Source: Hemileia vastatrix
Taxonomy: Eukaryota > Basidiomycota > Pucciniomycetes > Pucciniales > Zaghouaniaceae
DNA: 64,000 bases
Reading direction: 5' to 3'
Assembly: GCA_030280995.1 (NCBI GenBank)
Contig: JASXTE010000015.1
Coordinates: 18,799,001-18,863,000, forward strand
Below the pieces are notes generated by a model. That model ran no database searches and had not been told where the DNA came from. It saw nothing but the letters and a program-made list of their open reading frames with translations. Position 1 is the first letter of the stretch. Each line of letters starts with the position of its first letter. Positions 20,539 to 32,149 of the stretch are shown in pieces. The translations under genes and the position numbers were made by a program.

Positions 20539-21800
20539 TCAAATAGCGGCTGGAATCGGAATAGGTTTGATTTGCCAAGGTTTATGACAAAAAACAGGAA
20601 TCAAGTAAGGTTCCCCATAAGAGTGCTTCAATACACCCCTTTCCTCCTCAACAAATGCCACCACTTTTTCTCTTAGCACAATAACGTGCAACAACAACTT
20701 CTTTTCTTCCTCAGACAACCACCCATCAGGACCAAAATTAACAACTTTCAATCTTTCCACGGTCACCCTAGCCGTCTCTACAAATTCTGGAGGATTCTTC
20801 ACCAAAGGAGTACAGTACGGATCTCTTGACAAAGGAGGTCTCTTCAAAGGCAGATTCAAACCAACAGGCATAGGCTCATTGACAGGCCTAATCTTCTGCG
20901 CTACCTTCTTATACTTTGCCACTCCACCTTCAACTTGAGGGATCTTCAGGAATTCTTTACCACCAGACCTGGAACAAAAACCAAGGGTTTCCCCATTGCT
21001 CACATGTGTGGCCAAGGTAATGTTTTTGAAAGGTGTAGAAGAAACCCTAGCAGTGCACAATTGGGAGGACTTACTTTTACACCCCAATCTCACCACTCCA
21101 AAACTTTTCCACAATTCCACATCTTCATCCTCACTTCCAACTTCCAAATCTTTAAATCTTGATTCATTTCTGAATCACATCTTCTAAAATTGTGCAGTTT
21201 ATCCTCATGCTGGAGGTCCAAAAATCGATCCTGATGATCTTCTCTCTTCAAAATTTTCTGCAGTTTAACCTCATTCTGGAGGCCCCAAAATAGATCTTGA
21301 CGATCTTCACAAAAATATTTTACGTCTTCTTTATTCATTATCTTTAGATTTTTTTCTTTATTTTCATGAATTATCTTGAAATTTTTATCTTCTTTTCTTG
21401 AGTTTTCTTCTGACCTACAAAAATAACCAGGGGTTTCCCCAATGCTCACAGGTGTGGCCCAGGTAATGTTTTTGAAAGGTGTAGAAGAAACCCTAGCGGC
21501 GCACAATTGGGAGGACTTACTTTTAGACCCCAATCTCACTGCCCCAAAACTTCTCCGCATATCTTTCAATAAAGATATATAACCAATATTCATCCTTGAA
21601 CTTGAATTAAAAATAATTAAAAATCTTGAGAGAGAACAGAGACTTGATAAAAAACTTGATGAATACTTGTAGAGAAGAGAAACATTAAAAAGAGAAAGTT
21701 GAAAATCCATTTGGTATATCTCCAAGGGAGCTGACCTACTACAACCTGGGATTTCCTCATCTCGGGGAGAGGTTGTAGCACTAGGGTGATCAGCCCTCAT
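20539..21800 (-). pseudogene. B1 pol N-terminal region with duplicated modules
   Basis: This segment lies between protease and RT. The ORF starts at an ATG overlapping the gag-pro stop (reading TAATGAGG) and encodes 'MRADHPSATTSPRDEEIPGC'. A module of about 50 residues occurs twice (around 'VRLGSKSKSSQLC' to 'GETPGYF', near 21560-21420 and 21100-20970). Between the copies is a roughly 22-residue repeat (NEVKLQKILKREDHQD...), two copies here and three in B2. A frameshift near 21150 and a TGA at 20539-20541 (B2 reads through) interrupt it. The function of the module is unknown to me; position suggests a spacer or extra domain of the pol polyprotein. Confidence 0.65.
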
Positions 21801-24118
21801 TACTCTAAAAAAGACAGACTCTCAATAGAGCCTGAGCCGCACTCCAAAAAACCAGAGGCAGCACCCACTTCCTTCCTTCTCCTGCAGCAGTCCATGCACC
21901 GGCACATCGAAGATAAACCAGGCCTAGTCTCCCAACCATCCTCTCCAGGGGATGATAACCTCATGTGAAGCCTCCTTTTGTCTTCACCAGTCAACTCCAG
22001 ACTGATTCCCAAATCAAATTGATAACCAATTCTTGCTTGAAAATCCATCAAGAATGGCCCACCTAAGACTGCTTTTACATTGCCTTTAGCAATGTAAAAA
22101 TGAACCTTCCCTGAGGCTCCTCCAACATCTAACTTTACAAAATCTGAAATTCCAACCAATTCAGTGACATGGCCACTGATCCCTCTCAAATTCCCACCAA
22201 TACCAGTTTTGATGGGGAGGCCCATATAAGTTGCCTCAAACAAAGAAATCAGGTTTATCTGAGAACCTGAATCCACCAATGCCCTTGCCTCCCTGCCATT
22301 CAGAGTGACATTGACATATCCCAGAGGAGCAGAAAAATGAGTTTCCAACCCCTCACCAAACTTTTCCGCAGAATCACAAATGTATTCTACCTCACCAGAA
22401 GAAACCCTTCTCCTGGTCAACAACTTTTTCTGCCTATCAGCCAACCCTGGACTGATAGCATACAATTCCCCATAAGATAGGCAAACCTGACCCTGGTTCA
22501 TCCTTTCCAGGACAGAGTCCATAACATTAACTTGACCAGACACTACTGGCCTCTCAAAGAGAGCTCTTTGCTTCACCACCTTGGTCCTAGAAGCTTCTTG
22601 AGGACCAGCACCGCCAACAGATTTACCATTAACAGGAACCAAACCAGATCGCTCACCAGAACCTCTGACTCCAACAAGCTTTGGCAATGAAGCCAAAGGG
22701 ACATCCTCCTCAGAGTCAGAATCCACCTCCATTGGCATTGGCTCACCATTCAGGTCCAATGCACCAAAACTAGGGGGGCCCATATCAGCCATACCCTTCT
22801 GCATCTTGTACAGCTCCTCTTTGCTGTACCTCTTCCTAGCTGCACTCAGCTTAGGATCACCCTTTGAAGCATTTGGCTTTGGTTGGGCCTGAGAACTGCT
22901 CTTAGGCCTACCCACCTTTCCTGCTTCCACATCATAAACACCAGCCAAGCATTCACCACTTGACTGTCCACCACAAGAATACAACTCCAAACCACCAAAG
23001 GAAGTAGAAAAAGAGACCTTATTGACCTCCTTCCCCTTTCCCTTGACGTCCTCATCTACCTTAACAGAAGACTTCCCCTGATCAGGAATCTCCTCAAACC
23101 TTAGCCTCCTTTGATTGAGACCACCTGTTCTCCTGACCAAATCCACAGGAGCCTGCCCCTCACTGGGCTTCACAAAAGAACCGTCAGGGAACTTAAAAAC
23201 CCTGCCATCAAACTCCACTTTTCCTTCGGACACATCTCTGTTCAGTGCCCAACAATCATTGGACCTGTGCCCCCTCCTACTGCAATAAGAGCAAACCCAA
23301 GGATCACTCCTACCAGCCCTCCTTTCAAAATCTCTTGGCTGAGAAGGTGCCTTATTAACCTTCTTGGCCTCCTGGACAAAAATGTGCAGCTGTTTTGTCA
23401 GATCAGCCAACTGCTCCACCATTGGGTCCCTCTACTGTTTGGGAACCTGCACCAAATTTTTCTCCTCCTTCTTCACCCTAACTTCCTCTTCAGCCAAAGC
23501 CTCACTGACTTTGCTGACATACTTGGCACACCCTTCCTGATAGGTGTCTACAGCCAATAACTTTAAATGGGCCTCAACAGCCTCCTTCACCTTATCCAAG
23601 GCAGGCAACTTCTGATCCCCATTAGAAAGGGTCTTCATCAATTCCTTTCTTGACAACTCCTTCAACACATCCATCCTGACATCTCTAGCCAGGGCAGACC
23701 AAAAAACATCCTTGGCAGCATTTTCATGTGCCAGCTCCTCCACTTCCACCAAATATTCCACCACAGGATAAAACTGTAGCAGAAACTTCCTGTAACTATG
23801 TAAGTTACCAACACCACCATAATATTGCCATTCACTGACAAACTTGTTCAGATCCACCATAGTGAACCTGACACCCCATCTATCCACCATCTCCCTACAC
23901 AACAATTTCCAATCCCTCTTCTTGTAGCCAGACATGGCCACAATCTCCTTCTCCACTGACCTATCACCAATGAAGAAGATAATCTGCTTCACCATGTCCA
24001 GGTAGGAAGCACCATCCACTCCAGCAGCAGTTTCATACTTCTCTAGAAACCACTTGACATCCTCCCCATTAAACTTGGTACCATCCCAAGTTTTAATTCT
24101 CACACACTCCCTAACCAT
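21800..24118 (-). pseudogene. B1 gag-protease, one in-frame stop
   Basis: Reads in one frame from MVRECVRIKTWDGTKFNGED (24118) to a TAA at 21800, with a single TAG at 23432-23434 where B2 has GAG. In order: a capsid-like N-terminal region, a Lys/Glu-rich helical segment, a zinc knuckle CSYCSRRGHRSNDC (C-X2-C-X4-H-X4-C), a Pro/Ser/acidic linker, and a retropepsin with 'RALVDSGSQINLI'. The C-terminal extension is Cys-rich (RCMDCCRRRK). B2 begins earlier with MASGSSIPVVTVSGG; in B1 the same ATG (24183) is put out of frame by a longer C run at 24137-24145 (plus strand). Gag forms the particle and the protease processes Gag and Pol. Confidence 0.87.
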
Positions 24119-24253
24119 CACAGAAGGAGGACCATCCCCCCCCCACTGACAGTCACCACAGGAATAGCAGAACCAGAAGCCATTCTTCCAGTCCAAAACA
24201 CCAAAAAAAGCCAACCAAAGAAAACAGAGATTCCAAAGAACTAGCAAGTTCTA

Positions 24254-24270
24254 CCCCACGTTGGGCGCCA
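24254..24270 (-). other. B1 primer-binding site, tRNA-Lys type
   Basis: On the minus strand TGGCGCCCAACGTGGGG starts 4 bases after the 5' LTR end. This equals the known primer site complementary to the 3' end of tRNA-Lys(1,2) in animal retroelements. It marks the start of minus-strand DNA synthesis. B2 has the same site with one change (TGGCACCC). Confidence 0.85.
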
Positions 24271-24274
24271 GAAA

Positions 24275-25365
24275 TGTAGACAATCCTATAGTACTAGCTA
24301 TAGGCCTTGACCAAGGGAGTTGGAGAAAAACCAGAGAGAAAATCCCCTGTCCCTTTAGAAAAATAGAGTGTGATTTACTTGCTAAAGTAAGTTGGTTCCT
24401 GTTTTGCTAAAGCTCCTTTTCAACACACTTGACTGCTTGATGAGCCAAGAAAGTAGTCCCCAGATAGACTACCAGACCAAGGAACTGAAATGTAGAACAA
24501 AGTCCACACCAGAGACAGCAAAGATACTTGATTTTAGCTGCAAATCCACACCAGAGACAGCAATAATACTTGCTATAGCTTGCAAGACTATAAAGAGAAA
24601 ACAGTTGCCAAAGTTAAGTTAAATGAAGAACTTACTTGCAACAAACACAGCCAATTGTGGCCAGAAAACAGTGAAAGCTGAGTGAGGAACAATGAGATCA
24701 CCTCCGGATGGTTGTATGATGATTAAGGTTGCCCCAAACTGTCTTATTCACTATGTACACACAGACCACTAACTAAGAGCCCATGCGCACCCACCAATCT
24801 GGCGCCTGTACCTGCCAAATTGCATAAAAAACCCTCCTGGAGCACTCCCCAACCTCCTAAAACAGAGGCGGGCGGGCCGCCCGACATTGGAGATGCCGCC
24901 TGAAGCGGCCTGGTCTCCCTGAAGCCAGAAAACCAATAAAAACCACTAATCTACTTAGAAAAATTAGCTACAACTACTAAAACCTTTAAAACATGGAATT
25001 TCACTATAACAACATTGAGACATGAAATATAGAGAAAAATTAGCTCTATCCAATGGTACTAAGCACTTAACCCTAAGACTTAAGGTTAGCCCATAAAACA
25101 CAAAAAACAAAATTAAACAGCAATCTTTTATAAACGAAAAATGAGGAAATGACCCCTTAAAACTCAGAATATGAAAAATGTCTACAAGACATTAAATATA
25201 GAGAAAAACCAGGGCTATCCAATGATAGCACCCACATACCCGCAGACCCAATATCCACGGAATAAAATCAGAAAAATACCCAATTCTTTAACAGATGTCA
25301 ATTAAGACATGCACAAACCGCGCCAATCACACAACAAAGGCCCCTGCCAATGTTGGAAGACCACA
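24275..25365 (-). repeat. B1 5' LTR
   Basis: About 97-98% identical by eye to 11202-12294. It carries the same TATA-like stretch, the same CCTATAG/CTATAGG inverted repeat near the U5 end (about 24285-24304), and the same GC-rich patch (about 24865-24915). It is expected to drive gag-pol transcription leftward. Confidence 0.9.
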
Positions 25366-25369
25366 ACGG

Positions 25370-26004
25370 TAGAATTTAAGATAATAAAATGGAAGTGAAA
25401 TGAAACTTTTTGACTTAAGGCAATAGAATAGTAATTTAATAATAATTTTGTTTCTTTCTCCTCACATTGAACAGTTATATTTCAAAAAAATGATTTAATG
25501 TAAATAAATAAGTATTTGTATATGATTTTGATTTTAATATAATATAAATAAATTGAATGTATATAAAAAAGATGATTTTAAAACAACAAAAAGAGACACC
25601 TTTTATAGGAAAAGTGTGCAACAATGTGAATTTTGTTGAAGTCAACAAAATCATTGATAAGTAATTTAAAATTTAATATAAAATTAATTTAAAATAAAAT
25701 GAGAAGATAAATTAAATGATTAATTAAAGTTTTAATCAAATAATTAGATTTTAATAAAATGAGATAATTTAAATTTAAGTTTAATATATTACATAGTTAA
25801 AATAACTTATCCCTTAAAGTTCCAAGGAAATACCAAAGCCTCTTTCCTTGCTCTCCCTGGCCCCCCTCTAGCCAAATTCAAGAAAGGTCTCAGTCCCAGA
25901 AAATACATGGACTTAGATTCATAACTTTGCCATAAGATTTATTACTTTATTTTTATTTATTTTATTAATTGAAGTAGTTTTAGAAAAATGAAATAAAATT
26001 TTAA
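25370..26004. other. No gene seen right of B1
   Basis: AT-rich sequence with a slightly GC-richer patch near 25800-25900. It shows no credible ORF and no match to the LTRs in this window. Confidence 0.3.
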
Positions 26005-26814
26005 TTAAAAGAAAAATGTTTGTGTAAGTAAAAAAAACTTAATGAACTTAATGTTTAGTTGGTCATACATTGCTTTTAACAACTTAGAGTTAAAAGTACT
26101 TCCCTTGTCTGATACTATACTGTCAGGTAGTCCATGTAAGTTCCAGACATGCGCCACCATTAAGCCTGCAAGTCCCTCTGATGTAACCTTTGTAGTAGTA
26201 GGGGAAAAGTGTGCCATCTTAGTGCAGTGGTCAACTAATGTGAGGATAGCATTCTTTCCTTGAGAATTGGGTAAATTTACTATACAATCATAGAAGAGTT
26301 CCTTCCATTGTATTTTGGAAATTTTTAGCAGGGTAAGTGGTATTGTTGCTGGAGTAACCTGGTTTCTCTGGTAAGAGTCACATGTCACTACATAACACTG
26401 GACATATGCCTTGATTGATTTCCAGTAAAATTTTTGATTTTCCAGCTCCACAGTCTTCAGTGGTCCTGGGTGTTCTGCCATTAGGGAATCATGCCTTGAT
26501 TTGACCACTTGCCTCTTGAGCTCTTCATCATTTGGCACCACTATCCTCACATTCCAATACAGCACTTCCCCTTCTAGGTGATACTCCTCCAATCCTTTTC
26601 TTACTGATACCTCTTTTGTTAATAGCGCCTTCACCAGCTCCTGCAATTCTTCATCCTTTTCCTGCTCCCTCCTTACCAATGCCATCAAATTCCCATCTGC
26701 CAATTTCACCTCATCTAGGATTACCCCCTCTTTGAGGTCCCCCCTCAATAATGTTGCACCAACAGTATGTAGCTGTCCAGGTTCTGGAAACAGGTCAGAA
26801 CATTTTGATAGCAC
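26005..26814 (-). pseudogene. Element C integrase, truncated
   Basis: The frame holds the zinc-binding domain (His of 'RHDSLMAEHPGPL', Cys of 'YVVTCDSYQRNQ'), the first catalytic residue region ('WKELFYDCIVNLPNS', Asp kept) and the second ('DSIVSDKGSTFNS'). It ends at 26005 before the catalytic Glu. The last residues (FFLLTQTFFF) are unrelated read-through, so the break is at about 26040. Confidence 0.83.
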
Positions 26815-26841
26815 ATCAGGTTTTCTGCTTTTCTTCCCTGG

Positions 26842-27309
26842 TCAGAATGTAACAACAAATTTAATGCTACCTTGCAGTTCTTCCCAGAACACTTTCCAGA
26901 AAGTCAAATTTTTAGTGGTCAGGAAGTTTTCCAAGTTTTTATGATCCATGTAGATAATAACTTGTAATGGGTGAGGCCCTCCTTTCAAACAGTGGCTCCA
27001 GGAGAGTACTGCTTCTACTAGTGCCAATAACTCCTTATCATATATTTCATAGTTCAATTTGGCACCTAGCAGTGTTTGTGACGAATATGCTACTGGGTGC
27101 AAGACATCTTCAGCATTGTATTGGGATAGTACTGCACCTAATGCAGAATCTGAGAAGTGGAATTCCAGGACAAGTGCATTCAATAAGTCAGGGATCACAA
27201 GAATAGGAGCTGTCACAAATTGTCTTTTCAGGTAGTCAAGTGTATCTAGTTGGATACTTGTCCAGATAAATTTGGCTTCCTTCTTGTGAGAGCATGCAAT
27301 GGTTGGCAA
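26842..27309 (-). pseudogene. Element C RNase H
   Basis: Readable order: 'DTLDYLKRQFVTAPIL', then 'LEFHFSDSALGAVLSQ' with the first Asp in 'FSDSA', 'NYEIYDKELLALVEAV' with the Glu, and 'QVIIYMDHKNLENFL' with the third Asp. The connection to RT upstream passes through stops near 27310-27570. Confidence 0.82.
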
Positions 27310-27572
27310 ATTTGGGAGTAATTTTCAATAAAACTGGAGTAAAAATTTACAAAGGCTAAGAATGAATGGAGCTCCTTTACTGATCCTGTTTTTGGCTATT
27401 CTGCTACTGCCTTAACTTTCTCCTGGTCCATTTTCACCCTATTCTTTGAAATGATCATACCCAGGTAGGAGATTTCACCCACTGAAAAGACACATTTCTC
27501 CAGTTTTAACCATACTTGGGCCTCCCTCAAGTGCTGCAAATAGTGCTTCACATGTATCTGGTGTTACTCCTT

Positions 27573-28335
27573 TTATCTGGAGTAAATAAAGATTTTGTCC
27601 AGGTATACCACCACATCTATCTCTATTTTGTCTCTAAAGATGCTGTTGGTGAATTTTTGGAAGTTGGAAGTGGAAGTACATGGACCAAATGGAATTACAA
27701 ACCATTCAAAATGACCAAATTTAGTGAAGAATTCCAGTTTGTGCTCATCACCTTCTTTTACACAAATTTTGTGGTAACCTGCCCTAATATCTAGGGATGT
27801 GAGTATTTCTTCCCCTTGAAGACTATCAATTAGCTCACAAGTCAACAGAAGGGGAAATCTGTTTTTTACTGTCAGAAAGTTTAACCTTCTGAAATCCATA
27901 AAAGGTCTTAATGATCCATCCTTTTTTCCAGCAAAGATAACAGGGGTCCCAGGGTAATTTTGATTCTCTAATAAAGCCATTTTTTAGATTTTCATCAATC
28001 ATCAACTTTAGCACTGTTGAAACCAAGATTGATAATGGGATTATGTGGATAAATTGAGGGGTTGCTCCTGACATCAGATCAATGGCAAATTTGTATGGTT
28101 GATGAGCTGGAAGGGTCTTAACTTCTCCATCTTCAAACAGTGGTAAGAACTCCCAATAAGCTTCAGGGACCATTTCCTTGAGGCTTATTGTTGGCTTTGA
28201 GGACTGGGCCTTGGCTGCAATATTGGTGGATATATTCCATGATGTTGGATTGAATATCAGTTCCTCCTCTTCCTCTAGCACCCCCTCCAAGTCTTTAAAC
28301 TTAGCATTAAGAGAAAGTGTCAGTTCTTGCGACAA
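27573..28335 (-). pseudogene. Element C reverse transcriptase, catalytic box mutated
   Basis: Two overlapping frames cover a typical Gypsy RT. The first holds 'PAHQPYKFAIDLMSGATP' and 'LMIDENLKNGFIRESKLPW'. The second holds 'PVIFAGKKDGSLRPFMDF', 'LTSLDIRAGYHKICVK' and 'DVVVYLDKIFIYS'. The last should read YLDD; the second Asp is now Lys, so the polymerase would be dead even without the frameshift. Confidence 0.85.
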
Positions 28336-28688
28336 GTCTACTGATGATAATAAAACACTAGGATTCTCTCCAGGAGGGGCCAGAGGTCAAATAATTTCAA
28401 TGTGCTATCTATCTTTCCCTCTCCTGCCTTCTCCTTCCTCTTTTGCACCTTCTCTTCCTTTTGGCATCTTTCATCTCCCCTCTGGCCCTCTCTGGCACTC
28501 CCCATTGGTGACCCATCCCCAGCCTGCTGCTTAGAATCAAGAGAAAGCATAAGTTCTGGAGGCAAGTCAACTAATGATAAAAAACATCAGATGACTTGCC
28601 GGGATGGGCCCCTGACCCCTGAAAGGGCAAGGGGGCTAATACTTTAGCGCCAGCGCCCCTTGTCCTTCCAGTAAATTTGTGGGTTATA

Positions 28689-28982
28689 CTAGTCCAGCCA
28701 TTTTATCCCCAGTACCATTTCATACTGGTCTTTCAGTTTAGTTGCATATGCCTTGCATTGAGACTCCCCTCTATCACACCATAATCTGAAAAAAACCTTC
28801 TCTCTTACTTCTTCTCCCACACTTGGCAATCCATCAAACATAATTAGACACCTAGGGTGCTCCATTTTTTCTTTTTTCTTTTTATTTCTGTATAAAAATT
28901 TTTTAGAAATAAAACTGTCTGTGGCCCCACAGTCCAGTAGGGCTTGTACATTTTTTGTGGCCTCAAGGGTCATTAAAGGCAA
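28689..28982 (-). pseudogene. Element C protease
   Basis: About 98 codons with 'NVQALLDCGATDSFIS', the retropepsin active-site region with Ser replaced by Cys (DCG), and near the end 'YEMVLGIKWLD', the usual C-terminal motif of Gypsy proteases. An Asn/Lys-rich insertion (NKKKKEK) follows the first motif. Confidence 0.75.
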
Positions 28983-29089
28983 ATTCAGTATAATATATTT
29001 ATCATTTATTTCAAGTGGCTTACATGCTGACAGTTCTTCTACTAAATTCCCCGTATTCTTTCCCTCTTATCTGCTTGAGGAGGGAAAAA

Positions 29090-29700
29090 CCTTCACTCCC
29101 AATTGCTGCCTTTTACTTGCACCTTTCCTGCGCTATCCTCCACCTCACTAGCCCTCATTTTTCCTCTATACTGCCTTTCCAGATGACAACTACTTGCACA
29201 TTGGAGGCACAGCCCTCTTCTCATATGCCTCTGGTATTCCTCATCAGTTAACCTTCTTTTTCTGCTAGTGCCACATGCATTTACTTCATCAATATCTATA
29301 GTGTTTGGGTCCCTGAAACTGGCCCTGCTTGATGAGGCATAGCTGCACCACTGAAAAGTGCCACTCCAACCATCCATTCACTGGTGTGTAAACTTATTAT
29401 AAATTTGGATAGCCATCTCCATAAGTTCTTACAGGGATTTTGGACAAGGGTACTTATTAGGGAATTTCTTATTTTTTATGAGAGCCCATTACTGAAGTGA
29501 AAAATGAGTGCCCCTTCTCCCCATGTTGTGACATACCTGAAGTGGCCCTGGAATTCCAATACATACTTTGCCACTGAAGGTTTTTTCAATAATTGGTTTA
29601 AAAAATGCTCTGAGGTTGTGGCCATGTCAGGTTCACCAAAAGCTAACTCAAATTCAGCCATGAGCTGGAGGAATTTTGTTTCTGACTGAGAGTTTTAAGA
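29090..29700 (-). pseudogene. Element C gag, fragments
   Basis: Two frames. The upstream one (to 29476) holds 'MAEFELAFGEPDMATTSEHF' and 'YVLEFQGHFRYVTTWGEGAL', capsid-like. The downstream one (29377-29093) has 'LTDEEYQRHMRRGLCLQCAS', where a zinc knuckle would be, with the later Cys changed. Upstream fragments to about 30000 are too degraded to place. Confidence 0.65.
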
Positions 29701-30339
29701 AGCTCCTTGGTGTATGGCCTTTCATGGCACACCACCTCATCTATGAGGTAAAATATTGTAAACCCAATTTTTTCTCACTTGTCTGTAAACTGATACCCAT
29801 TGATCAGGACATAGAGTCTTACCTGAAACACATACTGATCTTCTTGGGGACCTCATTTTCCATCAAATATTGCTGGGACTACAATCTTTGGGCCTTTGAA
29901 AAGTGGCACTGGTGTCATAGGTGGTACCTGTGCCTTGGCTTCAGTGGGGCTGCAATATGAGGGCCTTTCCTCCACTAGACGTTCCATGAGTCTGGTGTTT
30001 TTTTCTTTCATTTCAGCAAGGGTTGCTGAATCAGGTTGACCAGAGGGATTAATTGTTCTTAATTAGTTCACCAATTAAGATTGGACAAAATGGTAAGGCC
30101 TAAGAAGGCAGACTACTACTAAAGCTAATGCTAGCCTGAGATGGGACTGACTATGTTGAGTACAGCAGTGAGACTAGAGAGTAAGTAGATTACTAAATAA
30201 GTTCTCTAATGAGAAGCACTCCACCGCACTTGCCCCATATAACCCTCTTATTAAATACCCATTCTTCTGCCTCTTTATAATGCATAGTGCCCACAGAGCT
30301 CCCCCTCCTCATCTCTAAACCAAATCCTAACAGTAACCA

Positions 30340-30950
30340 AATGTGAAAGTAAATTTCACTTATTTATCTGATGACCCACAATCAGGTATCACTCCCTTTT
30401 CTACAGCCATTAAATTGAACATCACTTCATGGTAATCCAAAGGATCAACAGCCATACTTAAAATTTGTGCTACCAACCACATAAGCAGTAATTGATCATG
30501 TTATTCACATCACTGAACTGATGAAATGCATTCTTTAGATTGTTGCAACCAAAAGCAATGCCCCAGGTCACATCACCAAAATTGGCTTGATACTAATTTA
30601 GGTGGGCAATGGAAGACCTATCATAATACAACGTTTTTTCTACTTTCTCTCTGCAACCGGAACACTTATTTCAGGTGCCTTGTTGATAAGACATGTTGAG
30701 CAGATGGAATTTGTAGAAAGTGACATTAGGTTATTAAAGAAAGGACTCACTTTATTTATGGCTGAATTTTTTGACTCTATAAAATGAGAAGTACAATTAG
30801 TTGTAGATAGTTTTAAGCATGAGATTATTTGAAAAGTAACTTCTATTTTTTCCCTATATTCTTCTTTACCTGTGGCATGTGCAACATTGACCCCAAACCC
30901 ACCAAAATCAATTGAAAATGAATCCTCTACATCAAATGACCCCACATTTG
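30340..30950 (-). pseudogene. Unidentified minus-strand coding relic
   Basis: An open frame from 30945 to 30640 reads MGSFDVEDSFSIDFGGFGVN and has ordinary protein composition. Further left, in another frame, come 'GDVTWGIAFGCNNLKNAF' and 'SMAVDPLDYHEVMFNLMAVE'. I do not recognise the family. The pieces may belong to one decayed protein, perhaps a retroelement gag or a lineage-specific ORF. Adjacent plus-strand ORFs look like shadows. Confidence 0.35.
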
Positions 30951-32149
30951 TCAGCCTAGATATCCCTAGGACTTAGTATTTCTTATGCTTAAAATAAGAT
31001 AACCTTAAGTAAATTAAGCTTATATCTTAAAAATAAGGTTAAAATAATAATATATATTGTTATATTATATATATATATAATTATTATTCTATTATATAAT
31101 TTATAGTAGTTTAAATAGCTTATCCATAGTCTAATAATACTTATTAGAGTGTTAATGGAGTCATAATATACTTATCTTAAGTGATAGGAAGTAATTATTG
31201 ACATACATAAGCTTATATGTATACATAAATCTCATATTCAGTGAAATATGCAGTATATTATGTATATTTAGGTATATAAGTGGGTTTTAGCCCCTTAATA
31301 GCCTATAACCTTTGTTTTTCTGCTTATTTTAGGTCATATGGACGAAATAAGTGGACTCACAACGCCTCCAGAAGCATATACACCTATATCAGGCGCATAC
31401 ATCCAGTTTGGACAACTTAATTTACTTCCTTGGATGGTTATTCACGGATTTATGGGTTGAAAGGACATTTCTGAGTTAATGTGGATGCTTGGGGATGTTA
31501 TTGGGGGCTTGGAAATTTTATTTGTTTCCTTTATATGCTTTTGGTTTCATTAAATCTCTTTTTGGTTGTTTATTTTACCTGTTTCTTTATGGTATCCGCT
31601 TTTATCTGGATTTTCTATTTAGGGTACAGATCTGTGTTATTATTAATAGTGATGGAGGGTCCTTACTGGAGGTCTGGGTGTTGAGACTGCTTGAAGTGGA
31701 CGCCATGGGGAGGTGATGGGCCCTCACAGTGCTGTAATTGCCGGGGATAGCAGTGACATCATCTGGATTGAAGGTCTGTGCACTCCAGTGGATTTGGGTA
31801 TAAGTAAGAAGGGATTTTGACGGTTATTTATTATCATTCAATTACTACAATTAAAACAAACACTACTATACAATTATTAGCATTCAGAAATATATTATAA
31901 AGCCATTATAAATTGATATTATCTTTATATAAGCTATAACTATATTTTATACATCTATTTTCCACCACTAGCACGCATTTAAATCCAAGTATTGTGAGTT
32001 TTATTTGAGTATAACTATTTTATTAGTCTTCCCCTGAGGTTTAATCACTAAATCATTTATCAATAAGTAGTAGGACCATAAATAAACACTATTATATCAT
32101 AATTATATACTAGACTATACTGACAACATTAATGTATTGGAATCAAGCA
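30951..32149. other. No gene seen; AT-rich, possible old LTR
   Basis: Contains an AT-rich block (30980-31110) and TATATAAGTGGG near 31273 followed by TTTTAGCCCC, which could be promoter sequence of an old LTR. Phe/Leu-rich ORFs at 31480-31720 are not convincing. No matching repeat was found in the window. Confidence 0.3.

Larger units (their letters stand above)
11202..25365 (-). mobile_element. B1: 14.2-kb Ty3/Gypsy retrotransposon with antisense genes
   Basis: Two direct repeats of about 1.09 kb (11202-12294 and 24275-25365) bound the element. A 4-bp duplication ACGG flanks it (11198-11201 and 25366-25369). On the minus strand the order is 5' LTR, primer-binding site, gag-protease, pol (RT, RNase H, INT), a 5.3-kb 3' region, polypurine tract, 3' LTR. 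By eye the LTRs differ at about 25 positions, suggesting a fairly young insertion. The pol order is that of Ty3/Gypsy and no env is seen. The length is well above that of a typical fungal Gypsy element because of the 3' region, which carries two plus-strand ORFs, hairpin modules and a nested solo LTR. Several stops and frameshifts make this copy non-autonomous. Confidence 0.9.
26005..30060 (-). mobile_element. Element C: dead, truncated Ty3/Gypsy (chromovirus-like)
   Basis: On the minus strand the order gag, protease, RT, RNase H, integrase is readable in separate, broken frames from about 29.7 to 26.0 kb. The integrase is cut at 26005 with no C-terminal part, and no LTR is recognised at either end. 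The protein style (e.g. 'RLNFLTVKNRFPLLL', 'YMDHKNLENFLTTKN') is that of Tf1/chromovirus-type elements and is clearly different from family B. Numerous frameshifts and a lost catalytic residue show it is an old relic. Confidence 0.83.

Noticed and set aside
24254..24270. Retrovirus-like tRNA-Lys primer site as a sign of an integrated animal retrovirus
   Set aside because: The surrounding gag-pol is Ty3/Gypsy in order and sequence, no env-like ORF is present, and the host is a fungus.
11202..25365. Repeat-induced point mutation (RIP) as cause of the stops in B1
   Set aside because: The stops include one TGG to TGA change but also G to T (GAG to TAG) and indels, with no broad C-to-T pattern visible by eye. 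RIP is also not expected in rusts.
31480..31720. Overlapping Phe/Leu-rich ORFs as a small membrane protein
   Set aside because: Two overlapping frames look equally plausible, with no motif, no splice context and low-complexity composition.
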